Shown here in pieces: positions 1-5,927 of a DNA stretch of 8,834 bases; the stretch's first letter is position 1; every line of letters starts with the position of its first letter. Location of the stretch: the NCBI GenBank assembly GCA_964615425.1, contig CAZTOB010000017.1, positions 1-8,834 of the forward strand, read 5' to 3'. The notes below the pieces were generated by a model. That model was not told the origin of the DNA. It ran no database searches and saw only the letters and a list, made by a program, of their open reading frames with translations. The DNA is from CAYLVJ01 sp964615425. Lineage in GTDB: Bacteria > Patescibacteriota > Minisyncoccia > Minisyncoccales > CAYTKG01. A program made the translations under genes and the position numbers.

Positions 1-57
1 GGGGAAAATATCAAAGGAAAAGAAAGTTTCGAGGCTGAAAAAATAATTCTTTATTGA
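1..57 (+). CDS. C-terminal end of a DUF5666-like protein, paralogue of the next gene (partial)
   Basis: The first 18 codons are open in frame 1 and end at TGA (55-57). The peptide, GENIKGKESFEAEKIILY, aligns without gaps to the end of the protein encoded at 78-617 (SDIKGKQEFKATEISF). They share the I-K-G-K core, the F, the A and the final I in the same spacing, about 7 identities in 15. This is therefore the tail of a gene of the same family, and the two form a tandem duplicate. From memory, an 'ENIK.K.EF.A.KI' tail is common in small DUF5666-like OB-fold proteins of Parcubacteria. The start and the rest of the gene lie outside the window. The next gene begins 20 bases after the stop, so both are probably on one transcript. 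Function unknown. Confidence 0.6.
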   Translation, partial: GENIKGKESFEAEKIILY

Positions 58-77
58 AAGCTTTTTAATTATTCAAA

Positions 78-617
78 ATGATGAAAAACGATAAAAAAGA
101 ATCTTTAAAAAAATTTAACCCTACCTTCTTTCTTGCATTGGCAACTCTAGTTCTTGTTTTAGGCTTCGTTTCAGGTTATTTTTTGGGAGCGGGTAGAAGA
201 GAAGAAGCTTTTCAAAAAGGTTTGGCTCAGGGCAAGGAAGAGGTGGAAGAATATTACATAGAGAGGATAAAAAAAGTTTTCCCGCCTTCCTCAGAAGGGG
301 AAAAGAAATTTACTGTGATCGGCGAGGTAACGCATATTAGTGATAAAACCCTTGTTGTGAAAGAAAGGACTACTAATAACCCCATAGAAAGACCAAGGTT
401 TAAAGAATGGACAGTAGAGGCAACGGAAAACACTAATGTTTTCAAAGAAGAAGTGGTTAATTCGCCAGAGAAAGAGGTAACTGATGGTCGAATTCAAAAG
501 ATAGAAAAAGAATTCGACGATTTAAAAGAAGGGCAGAGGGTGAAAATTTGGGCGGAGAGCGATATAAAAGGTAAGCAAGAATTTAAAGCCACGGAAATAT
601 CTTTTGGAGAAATTTAA
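78..617 (+). CDS. Membrane-anchored small beta-barrel (DUF5666-like) protein, function unknown
   Basis: A 179-residue protein. Residues 1-14 are basic and about 15-37 form one hydrophobic helix (LALATLVLVLGFVSGYF), followed by a charged, probably helical linker to about residue 72. This suggests an N-in anchor with the rest outside the membrane. Residues about 76-178 look like a small beta-barrel: FTVIGEV..I..KTLVV, then W-V-A-T..T-V, then 'DLKEGQRVKIWA', then 'DIKGKQEFKATEI'. That order matches the DUF5666-like proteins I recall from Parcubacteria. No catalytic motif is visible. The start could be ATG 78 or ATG 81. The upstream frame is closed by TAA at 66-68, and there is no Shine-Dalgarno. 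A paralogue ends 20 bases upstream and the giant secreted protein starts 16 bases downstream, so this is an operon member. A role alongside that surface protein is inference. Confidence 0.8.
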   Translation: MMKNDKKESLKKFNPTFFLALATLVLVLGFVSGYFLGAGRREEAFQKGLAQGKEEVEEYYIERIKKVFPPSSEGEKKFTVIGEVTHISDKTLVVKERTTNNPIERPRFKEWTVEATENTNVFKEEVVNSPEKEVTDGRIQKIEKEFDDLKEGQRVKIWAESDIKGKQEFKATEISFGEI

Positions 618-633
618 TTTCTAATTTTTCAAA

Positions 634-3600
634 ATGAGCGATAAAAACAAATTTATTTTAGAAAAGACGATATTTTCTCTTTTAATAATCTGTGGATTGA
701 TTTATATTTTGGCGCCGTCGAGCTATCGGGCTAAAGCCGCGGCGCTTTCTTACGGAAGTGTTTACAAATTTCAGCCGTATAATACCAAAGATATTTCGGT
801 TGGGTGGATTGACGACTCCCGTTTTGTAGTTGCTTATCATGCTTTTAAAGAGAATGATAGAGGGGTGGCTAAAATTGGTACTGTTACCGGTAAGAGTATT
901 TCCTATAGTGACCCTTATTATTTTTCTCCCCCTACTGATGATTTAGGAAATGTAGGGGCTACCCATTTGTCAGTTTTGGACTCTAACCACATCGTTGTGG
1001 CTTATGAGCAACCTTATGATGAGGTTCATGTAGTTGTTGGGACCATTTCTGGGGATGATATATCTTTTGGTAATCCCGTTTCGCTTTCGCCCGGGGAACA
1101 AGATTCTTTTTCAGTTTCAGCATTAGATTCCAATCATTTTGCTCTTAGTTATGTATATAGAGATAGTAATTACGATCGGTGGGGAAGAGTTAGGATCGGA
1201 ACTACTTCCGGGAATAGTGTTTCTTTGGGCTCTGCTTATGATTTTAATCCTGGCAACGAAGTTACAAGTGTTTTTGTTGAAGCGCTCAGTTCTTCCAAGT
1301 TTGTGATTGCTTATGCAGACAGTACCAACGATTATTATAACCCTTACAAAAGTACGGCTCGAATAGGGTTAGTTTCTGGGACCTCTATTTCTTTTGGGGA
1401 TGAGTATGTTTTTGATTCCCGCGGGTGGTGGTTTAAGCCTTACAGAATGTCTACTCTTTCCAGCTCTAAATTTGTTATTACATACACGGAGGAAAACAAT
1501 ACTCCGGCACCCGGCGTTGCTATTATAGGGGAGGTGTCTGGCACTTCTATTTCTTTTGGGTCGAGAGAACAGTTCGCTTCTTCCAGCAAAGATTTGTCTC
1601 CTTCAGCAATAAATTCGTCTGTTTTTTCTATCGTTTATGGGAGATTTGATGAAGATTATAATAGCTATGGTGAGTCTAAAATAGGAGAGGTGTCTGGCAC
1701 CTCTATTTCCTTTGGACCCTCAACAGAATTTGGATATGAACCCAACGATATTAATTCGGCCTCGACTGCTAGTAAAACAGTCAATGTTTATGGCGAAGAC
1801 TACCAAGATGGAAGCTCAGTAATTGGAGAGATGTCAAGTTGTTTTTCTCTTGCTTCCAGCTGTTCCTCGGACGGCGATTGCTGTTCTGGTTACTGCACGG
1901 ACGGGGTATGTTGTGACAGTACTTGTGGAGGTACTTGTGAGGCTTGTGATCTTTCGGGAAGCGTTGGAACATGTACCTATATTTCTTCTGGACAGGACCC
2001 AGACGGAGAATGTACCGGATGCCAGACTTGTAATGGATCCGGTAGTTGTGTGGATGATGACAGTCAATGTACGGATTCTGGGTGGGATGGTTGTTCGGGA
2101 AGTTGTGTTAAAACAAAAAGTAATTCCGGGGTCTGTAACAGTGGAAGCTGCGGGACCGATTCAGCAAACATATCTTCTGGTTATGTTTGTGCCGGAGCTG
2201 GAAACGAAACTGCTGTTTCGTCTTCATACTATTGCAACTATGATGAGAACTGTGATGCGGGTGATTGTTCTGCTACAGAGTGGTGGACGTCTTGCGATGG
2301 TTCTGGAAGTTGTCGTTCAGCTGATGATCACACAGACTCATACTCGGAAACAGTTTATGCCGAAGCGGGTTACAGTATAACTGATTCTTGTGGTACAACC
2401 GGATCTACTCTTTGTAATGATACTTGGGCTGATTGCTCTTGCGAGGGTGACGATTGTTATGACGATGGTGGCAGCCTTTATAACTGCCAGGGGATGTGTG
2501 ATGGTAATGGAAATTGTGATCACGCCGTAAATTGTGTAACGGCAGACAGTTGTCAGTCCCATGACACGTGGGGTTGGGCTTGGTCTGGAAATGTTGGCTG
2601 GATTAGTTTTTCTTGCAAGAACAGAGATCATCACGTTGATTACGGAGTTGATATGGAAGACCCTGAAATAAACGACTCTCCCTACGCTTTAGATGGCTAT
2701 GCTTGGTCAGAAAATGTTGGTTGGGTAAGCTTCGCTTCTAGTGATTTATTGGGTTGTCCTAGCGGGGCGTGTGAAGCAACGGTTAATGACAATGGCCGTC
2801 TTTCCGGGTGGGCTAGAGCTTTATCCGGGGTCGGTTCTCCGGGGGGCTGGGAAGGTTGGATAAGTTTAGAGGATTTAGAATTTACAAATTACCAAGTTTG
2901 GATCGACTCAGAACCTAACCCTTCAGAGTTTAGAAATTGGGGTTGGGGAGGAGATCCTGAGGGCGACCCTAAAAAATCTGTTATAGGGTGGACTTCTTTT
3001 AATTGTGCTGAGACAGGTTTGTGTTCTTCTTCAGACTACAAAGTTTATACCAATTTTAATTTTGAAGGAGACAAACCCGAAGCGCGGAATTTAGGGCATC
3101 AGTATCCGGATGATTATTGCGGTAATTGGAGCATTTACCTTTCTTGGGAATTTTATAGCTCTCAAGGTAGTTCTCAAAGCGCCTATCAGGTTCAAATTGA
3201 TGACGTCGGTTCCAGTTTTGCTTCGCCTTCTTATGATACAGGGTGGCGAAACTCATCTAGCAACGAATATGCCGCTTCGGGACTTGACTACGAAACAACT
3301 TATGACTGGAGAATTAGGGTGAAAGACCAGGAGGGCAGGGAATCGGACTGGGCTTATGGTGACAGTTTTACTACCGACTCAAGGTGGCCGGCGCCTGATT
3401 TCTCTTTTTCTCCCGAACCGCCTGTTGTAGGAGAACTGACTGAGTTTACCGACCAATCCGATTGCTGGTATGGAGGATCTCGTTACGATTGCAGCGATGA
3501 TAATAACCGGTATGAATGGGGCTTTGGTGACGGTGCAGGTTGTGACAGCAACAACGACCCCGAATGTAGAGGAGACGTAACCCATACTTATGAGGCAGCC

Positions 3601-3720
3601 GGAGATTACACGGCAATTTTATGCGTAACGGACAGCAACGGAACGTGTTGTGTGGACAAAGATCTTTCTCCGCGCTTGAATCTGCCGGAGTGGGATGAGG
3701 TTAGGCCGGGCTCTGATTAA
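634..3720 (+). CDS. Giant secreted mosaic protein: propeller repeats, Cys-rich segment, NVGW repeats, FN3, PKD
   Basis: A 1028-residue secreted protein of unknown function. Residues 1-37 form a Sec signal peptide or N-terminal anchor: a Lys-bearing start, a hydrophobic core at 12-27, and an A-K-A site at 33-35. Residues 38-400 hold seven units pairing '(S/D)S..FVIAY' with 'IG.VSG.SISFG'. The conserved Gly of the latter falls at 82, 136, 189, 245, 299, 351 and 398, which fits a seven-bladed beta-propeller. Residues 403-640 contain about 36 Cys, including 'CCDSTCGGTCEAC'. Residues 646-790 carry tryptophan repeats (WAWSGNVGWISF, YAWSENVGWVSF). Residues 813-914 resemble fibronectin type III (LSWEF, YQVQIDD, YDWRIRVKDQEG, SFTTD). 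Residues 920-1011 resemble PKD (YEWGFGDG, THTYEAAGDYTAILCVTD). The C-terminus ends in charged residues with no LPXTG and no membrane helix, so the protein is released or held by its N-terminus. Adhesion or surface binding is inferred from the architecture. It is the third gene of the operon, and no Shine-Dalgarno precedes ATG 634. Confidence 0.88.
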   Translation: MSDKNKFILEKTIFSLLIICGLIYILAPSSYRAKAAALSYGSVYKFQPYNTKDISVGWIDDSRFVVAYHAFKENDRGVAKIGTVTGKSISYSDPYYFSPPTDDLGNVGATHLSVLDSNHIVVAYEQPYDEVHVVVGTISGDDISFGNPVSLSPGEQDSFSVSALDSNHFALSYVYRDSNYDRWGRVRIGTTSGNSVSLGSAYDFNPGNEVTSVFVEALSSSKFVIAYADSTNDYYNPYKSTARIGLVSGTSISFGDEYVFDSRGWWFKPYRMSTLSSSKFVITYTEENNTPAPGVAIIGEVSGTSISFGSREQFASSSKDLSPSAINSSVFSIVYGRFDEDYNSYGESKIGEVSGTSISFGPSTEFGYEPNDINSASTASKTVNVYGEDYQDGSSVIGEMSSCFSLASSCSSDGDCCSGYCTDGVCCDSTCGGTCEACDLSGSVGTCTYISSGQDPDGECTGCQTCNGSGSCVDDDSQCTDSGWDGCSGSCVKTKSNSGVCNSGSCGTDSANISSGYVCAGAGNETAVSSSYYCNYDENCDAGDCSATEWWTSCDGSGSCRSADDHTDSYSETVYAEAGYSITDSCGTTGSTLCNDTWADCSCEGDDCYDDGGSLYNCQGMCDGNGNCDHAVNCVTADSCQSHDTWGWAWSGNVGWISFSCKNRDHHVDYGVDMEDPEINDSPYALDGYAWSENVGWVSFASSDLLGCPSGACEATVNDNGRLSGWARALSGVGSPGGWEGWISLEDLEFTNYQVWIDSEPNPSEFRNWGWGGDPEGDPKKSVIGWTSFNCAETGLCSSSDYKVYTNFNFEGDKPEARNLGHQYPDDYCGNWSIYLSWEFYSSQGSSQSAYQVQIDDVGSSFASPSYDTGWRNSSSNEYAASGLDYETTYDWRIRVKDQEGRESDWAYGDSFTTDSRWPAPDFSFSPEPPVVGELTEFTDQSDCWYGGSRYDCSDDNNRYEWGFGDGAGCDSNNDPECRGDVTHTYEAAGDYTAILCVTDSNGTCCVDKDLSPRLNLPEWDEVRPGSD
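736..1830 (+). repeat. Seven ~54-residue beta-propeller-like units inside the giant protein gene
   Basis: Seven units at a period of 47-56 residues each contain a '(S/D)S..F.(V/I).Y' strand and an 'IG.(V/I)SG.SISFG' hairpin. The N-terminal strand SYGSVYKF resembles the segment that follows SISFG in the other units, and the last unit (IGEMSS) lacks that segment. This permutation is what a closed propeller with a shared 'velcro' blade would show. The three best DNA copies are 36 bases long at 1363-1398, 1525-1560 and 1681-1716. The last two match at 32 of 36 bases, mostly differing at third codon positions. I recall the same 'GTVSGTSISFG' unit from marine phage and metagenome proteins. The fold itself is inferred. 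Confidence 0.75.
1840..2553 (+). other. Cysteine-rich domain region within the giant protein
   Basis: Residues 403-640 hold about 36 cysteines in 238 residues and are rich in Gly, Ser, Asp and Asn. The first part (CSSDGDCCSGYC, GVCCDSTCGGTCEAC, GSVGTCTYISSGQDPDGEC, CNGSGSC) closely resembles cysteine repeats I know from large secreted proteins of Myxococcota-type bacteria. Later parts (about 500-640) become irregular. The high cysteine count implies disulfide bonding outside the cytoplasm. The wider similarity could reflect domain transfer or an ancient shared module, and the sequence alone cannot decide. Confidence 0.7.
2569..3000 (+). repeat. Tryptophan-rich 'GWAWS.NVGWISF' repeats in the giant protein
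   Basis: Two clear copies are visible: WGWAWSGNVGWISF starting at residue 646 and GYAWSENVGWVSF at residues 688-700. Two or three degenerate copies follow: LSGWARAL...GGWEGWISL at about 723-747 and VIGWTSFNC at 783-790, with NWGWGGDP between them. The motif is repeatedly seen in large extracellular proteins of Parcubacteria, from memory, and supports the taxonomic guess. Its fold and ligand are unknown to me. Confidence 0.7.
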
Positions 3721-3737
3721 AAGTTTGAATAAGCCTT

Positions 3738-4190
3738 ATGAATAAAATCAAAAATAATAAAGAAATGTTGATTATTGGGCTCGGCCTTCTCTTAATCGCC
3801 TTGATTTTGGGAGGAGGTTTACTTTTTACTATGGAATCTTCTGAGAACAATGGAAATGATCCTGGTGAAGAAATAAGAGAATCGGAAAATGATGTGGCAA
3901 GAATAATGAGAGAAGCAGCTACGGAAGGGGATGTTTCTTTTTGCGAAGAGATACTTCAAGAAGAAAAGAAAAGGGAATGCAGGGAATACGTTTACCTTTC
4001 CTTAGCTATTAAAAACGAAGACTTTTCCTTTTGTGAAGAAATTTCAAACTCTGAAAAAAGAACCAATTGCGAAGACAACGTTTATCTTTCCTTGGCTATA
4101 AAAAACAAAGATGAAAGCATTTGTTCGAAAATAAGCGATGAAAGCTTAAGACAACAATGCCCCGAGCACGTAGAGCTGCTTGGTGAATGA
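3738..4190 (+). CDS. Single-pass membrane protein with three C-X11-C repeats, function unknown
   Basis: A 150-residue protein. Residues about 10-31 form one hydrophobic helix (LIIGLGLLLIALILGGGLL) after a Lys/Asn-rich start. An acidic linker follows to about residue 54, then three 30-residue units. Each unit has the pattern 'A....D.SFCEEI..(E)..R..C....V'. The cysteines fall at 69/81, 99/111 and 129/141, all spaced C-X11-C and exactly 30 residues apart. Two units share V-Y-L-S-L-A-I-K-N. The units look like short helical hairpins, each stapled by one disulfide, outside the membrane. Similar short Cys-pair repeats occur in CPR proteins, from memory. No enzyme motif is seen. The gene starts 17 bases after the giant protein's stop with no Shine-Dalgarno, and a terminator follows its TGA, making it the last gene of the operon. 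A partner role with the Cys-rich giant protein is inference. Confidence 0.8.
   Translation: MNKIKNNKEMLIIGLGLLLIALILGGGLLFTMESSENNGNDPGEEIRESENDVARIMREAATEGDVSFCEEILQEEKKRECREYVYLSLAIKNEDFSFCEEISNSEKRTNCEDNVYLSLAIKNKDESICSKISDESLRQQCPEHVELLGE
3900..4169 (+). repeat. Three 90-bp (30-residue) C-X11-C coding repeats
   Basis: The units begin at 3900, 3990 and 4080. Units 2 and 3 open with nearly the same bases (the stretches at 3990-4019 and 4080-4109 differ at only a few sites), while unit 1 is diverged in its first half. The cysteine codons lie at 3942, 3978, 4032, 4068, 4122 and 4158, so the 90-base period is exact with no indels. Confidence 0.85.
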
Positions 4191-4200
4191 AGAGCGTCTT

Positions 4201-4230
4201 AAAAGCCACGGAAAAATCCGTGGTTTTTTT
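4201..4230 (+). terminator. Rho-independent terminator of the surface-protein operon
   Basis: A perfect 7-bp stem, CCACGGA (4206-4212) with TCCGTGG (4217-4223), encloses an AAAA loop. The stem is extended by the flanking A-run pairing with the T-run, and seven Ts (4224-4230) follow. It sits 10 bases after the TGA of the C-X11-C gene and before the rny promoter. Confidence 0.9.
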
Positions 4231-4235
4231 AATTC

Positions 4236-4265
4236 TTGATAAAAGTAGGTAAACTATGCTATTTT
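4236..4265 (+). promoter_or_regulatory. Probable sigma70-type promoter of rny
   Basis: TTGATA (4236-4241) is a good -35 box. An 18-base spacer leads to an extended -10, TG-C-TATTTT (4257-4265). Transcription would start near 4272 and leave a leader of about 78 bases before ATG 4350. It lies directly after the terminator of the preceding operon, so rny is probably transcribed independently. Confidence 0.6.
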
Positions 4266-4349
4266 TAAGATAGATAGAAATTAAGATTAAACTGGTAACA
4301 AAAACATTGAAACTGATTAACATGTTTGGAACTTACCACGTCAAAAATT

Positions 4350-5879
4350 ATGAGCAGCATCTTACTTTTAGCAGTAGGGGTATTAGGAGTGATGATAGGA
4401 GCTCTTTTGGGCTACTTTGCCCGCCAGAGAGTTGCCCAGAAGAAAGCGGACAACTTGGAGGCGACTCTTCATCAGAAACTAACTGAGGCTAAAGAGAAAG
4501 CTGATGGCATACTAAAAAGAGCTAAAAAAGAAAGAAGAAAGATAATAGAAGAGGCGGAAGAGGAAGAAAGGGAAATGAAAAAGGAACTTTTGAAAAATCA
4601 AAAGTTCTTGAGAAAAAAAGAAAGCAACTTGGAGGAAAGGAACGATTTTCTGGTAAAAAAGGAGAAGATTATAAGGGAGAAAGCCGGTAAGCTTAAAAAA
4701 GCCAAAGAAGCGATCGCTCAGTTGAGAAAGCAGCGGGAAAGAGAATTGGAAAGTGTAGCGGGCTTAACCCAAGAAGAGGCGAAAGAAGAATTAATGGAAG
4801 TTACGGAGGCGGAATACCAGCAGGATATTTTAGAGAAAGTAAGGAGGTTGGAAAAAGAAGGAGAAGAGCGATTTGAGGCCAAGGCGAAAGAAATCTTGGC
4901 TTCAGCTATTCAGCGCTACGGACTGTCTCAGGCGCAGGAAATTACAACCAGCACTCTTCATCTGCCTGATGACGATATCAAAGGTAGGATAATTGGAAAG
5001 GGAGGCAGAAACATTAAAGTCTTAGAGAAACTTACGGGGACGGAGGTGGTGGTGGATGACACACCCGAAACCGTTATGATCTCCGGTTTTAATCCCATAA
5101 GAAGACAAATTGCCAAATTAGCTTTAAAGCGACTTGTTAAAGACGGACGTATTCAACCGACGAGAATTGAAGATGAAGTTGAAAAAGCAGAAGGAGACAT
5201 TAAAAAGCAGGTTAAAAAAGCAGGAGAACAAGCGGTTTTTCAAACCGGTGTCTTGGGTTTGGACGACAAGCTGGTACAGCTTTTGGGGCGTCTTCATTTT
5301 CGAACCAGCTACGGTCAAAACGTTTTACTTCACTCCATAGAGGTAGCGGAGCTGGCGGGAGCTTTGGCTTCGGAACTTGACGCGGATGTTGATCTTTGTA
5401 AAAAAGCCGGGCTTGTGCATGATATAGGGAAATCGGTTGATCACCAGGTGGAAGGCTCACACGTTGACATCGGACAGAAGATCTTAAAAAAATTTGGAGA
5501 GTCCGACGAGGTGATTGACGTGATGAAGTGCCACCATGGAGATTTTGAACCTGAATGCATCGAAGCAGTTTTGGTTCAAGTGGCCGATCAGATATCAGGC
5601 GCTCGTCCGGGAGCTAGAAAAGAAAGCCTTGAAAACTATCTTAACAGGTTGGAAAACTTGGAAGACACAGCCCGGGCTTTCGAAGGAGTTGAAAGAGCAT
5701 TTGCTATCCAGGCTGGAAGAGAGCTCAGAGTCTTTGTTCATCCTGATAGAATCGATGACTTGAAAGCCCACCGTTTGGCGCGGGATATAGTGGAGAAGAT
5801 TGAAAGAGAGTTAAAATATCCGGGAAAGATAAAGGTAACCTTGATAAGAGAAAAAAGGATAACCGAGTACGCAAAGTAA
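4350..5879 (+). CDS. rny: Ribonuclease Y
   Basis: RNase Y is the membrane-anchored endoribonuclease that starts mRNA decay by internal cleavage. The 509-residue product shows all the family's parts. Residues 2-23 are a transmembrane helix (ILLLAVGVLGVMIGALLGYF). A long Glu/Lys-rich coiled coil runs from about 28 to 150. A KH RNA-binding domain at about 200-265 carries the loop GRIIGKGG (212-219). An HD metal-dependent phosphohydrolase domain has H328, the catalytic pair H357-D358 (GLVHDIGKS), H395-H396 and the signature VADQISGARPGARKE. Length is near the usual 520. The frame is also open from a TTG at 4326, adding 8 residues, but ATG 4350 puts the hydrophobic helix right at the N-terminus as in other RNase Y proteins, so I prefer it. 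Neither start has a Shine-Dalgarno. It is monocistronic, with its own promoter and terminator. Confidence 0.96.
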   Translation: MSSILLLAVGVLGVMIGALLGYFARQRVAQKKADNLEATLHQKLTEAKEKADGILKRAKKERRKIIEEAEEEEREMKKELLKNQKFLRKKESNLEERNDFLVKKEKIIREKAGKLKKAKEAIAQLRKQRERELESVAGLTQEEAKEELMEVTEAEYQQDILEKVRRLEKEGEERFEAKAKEILASAIQRYGLSQAQEITTSTLHLPDDDIKGRIIGKGGRNIKVLEKLTGTEVVVDDTPETVMISGFNPIRRQIAKLALKRLVKDGRIQPTRIEDEVEKAEGDIKKQVKKAGEQAVFQTGVLGLDDKLVQLLGRLHFRTSYGQNVLLHSIEVAELAGALASELDADVDLCKKAGLVHDIGKSVDHQVEGSHVDIGQKILKKFGESDEVIDVMKCHHGDFEPECIEAVLVQVADQISGARPGARKESLENYLNRLENLEDTARAFEGVERAFAIQAGRELRVFVHPDRIDDLKAHRLARDIVEKIERELKYPGKIKVTLIREKRITEYAK

Positions 5880-5885
5880 AAAAAA

Positions 5886-5917
5886 TTAAAAAGGGGTTGA
5901 AATCGACCCCTTTTTAA
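5886..5917. terminator. Bidirectional terminator between rny and argS
   Basis: A long hairpin has AAAAAGGGGT (5888-5897) pairing with ACCCCTTTTT (5906-5915). It is extended inward by a T-G and a G-C pair around an AAAT loop, and outward by TT/AA. The T-run on either strand makes it usable in both directions. It lies 6 bases after the rny stop and 10 bases before the argS stop codon (5928-5930), so it probably ends both convergent transcripts. Confidence 0.88.
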
Positions 5918-5927
5918 ATTGCAGAAG

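Noticed and set aside
1823..2634. Open frames in other frames over the Cys-rich region (1823-2380 plus, 1834-2067 minus, 2338-2634 minus)
   Set aside because: They lie wholly inside the giant protein gene, whose frame shows clear domains. Their own translations are low-complexity and lack any motif.
3690..3720. Search for a cell-wall sorting signal or C-terminal membrane anchor in the giant protein
   Set aside because: The last residues (LPEWDEVRPGSD) contain no LPXTG, no hydrophobic stretch and no basic tail. The LPEWD resemblance lacks the rest of the signal.
4326..4349. TTG at 4326 as the rny start
   Set aside because: It adds 8 residues before the membrane helix that RNase Y does not normally have, and it lacks a Shine-Dalgarno. 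ATG 4350 fits the family better, though TTG is not excluded.
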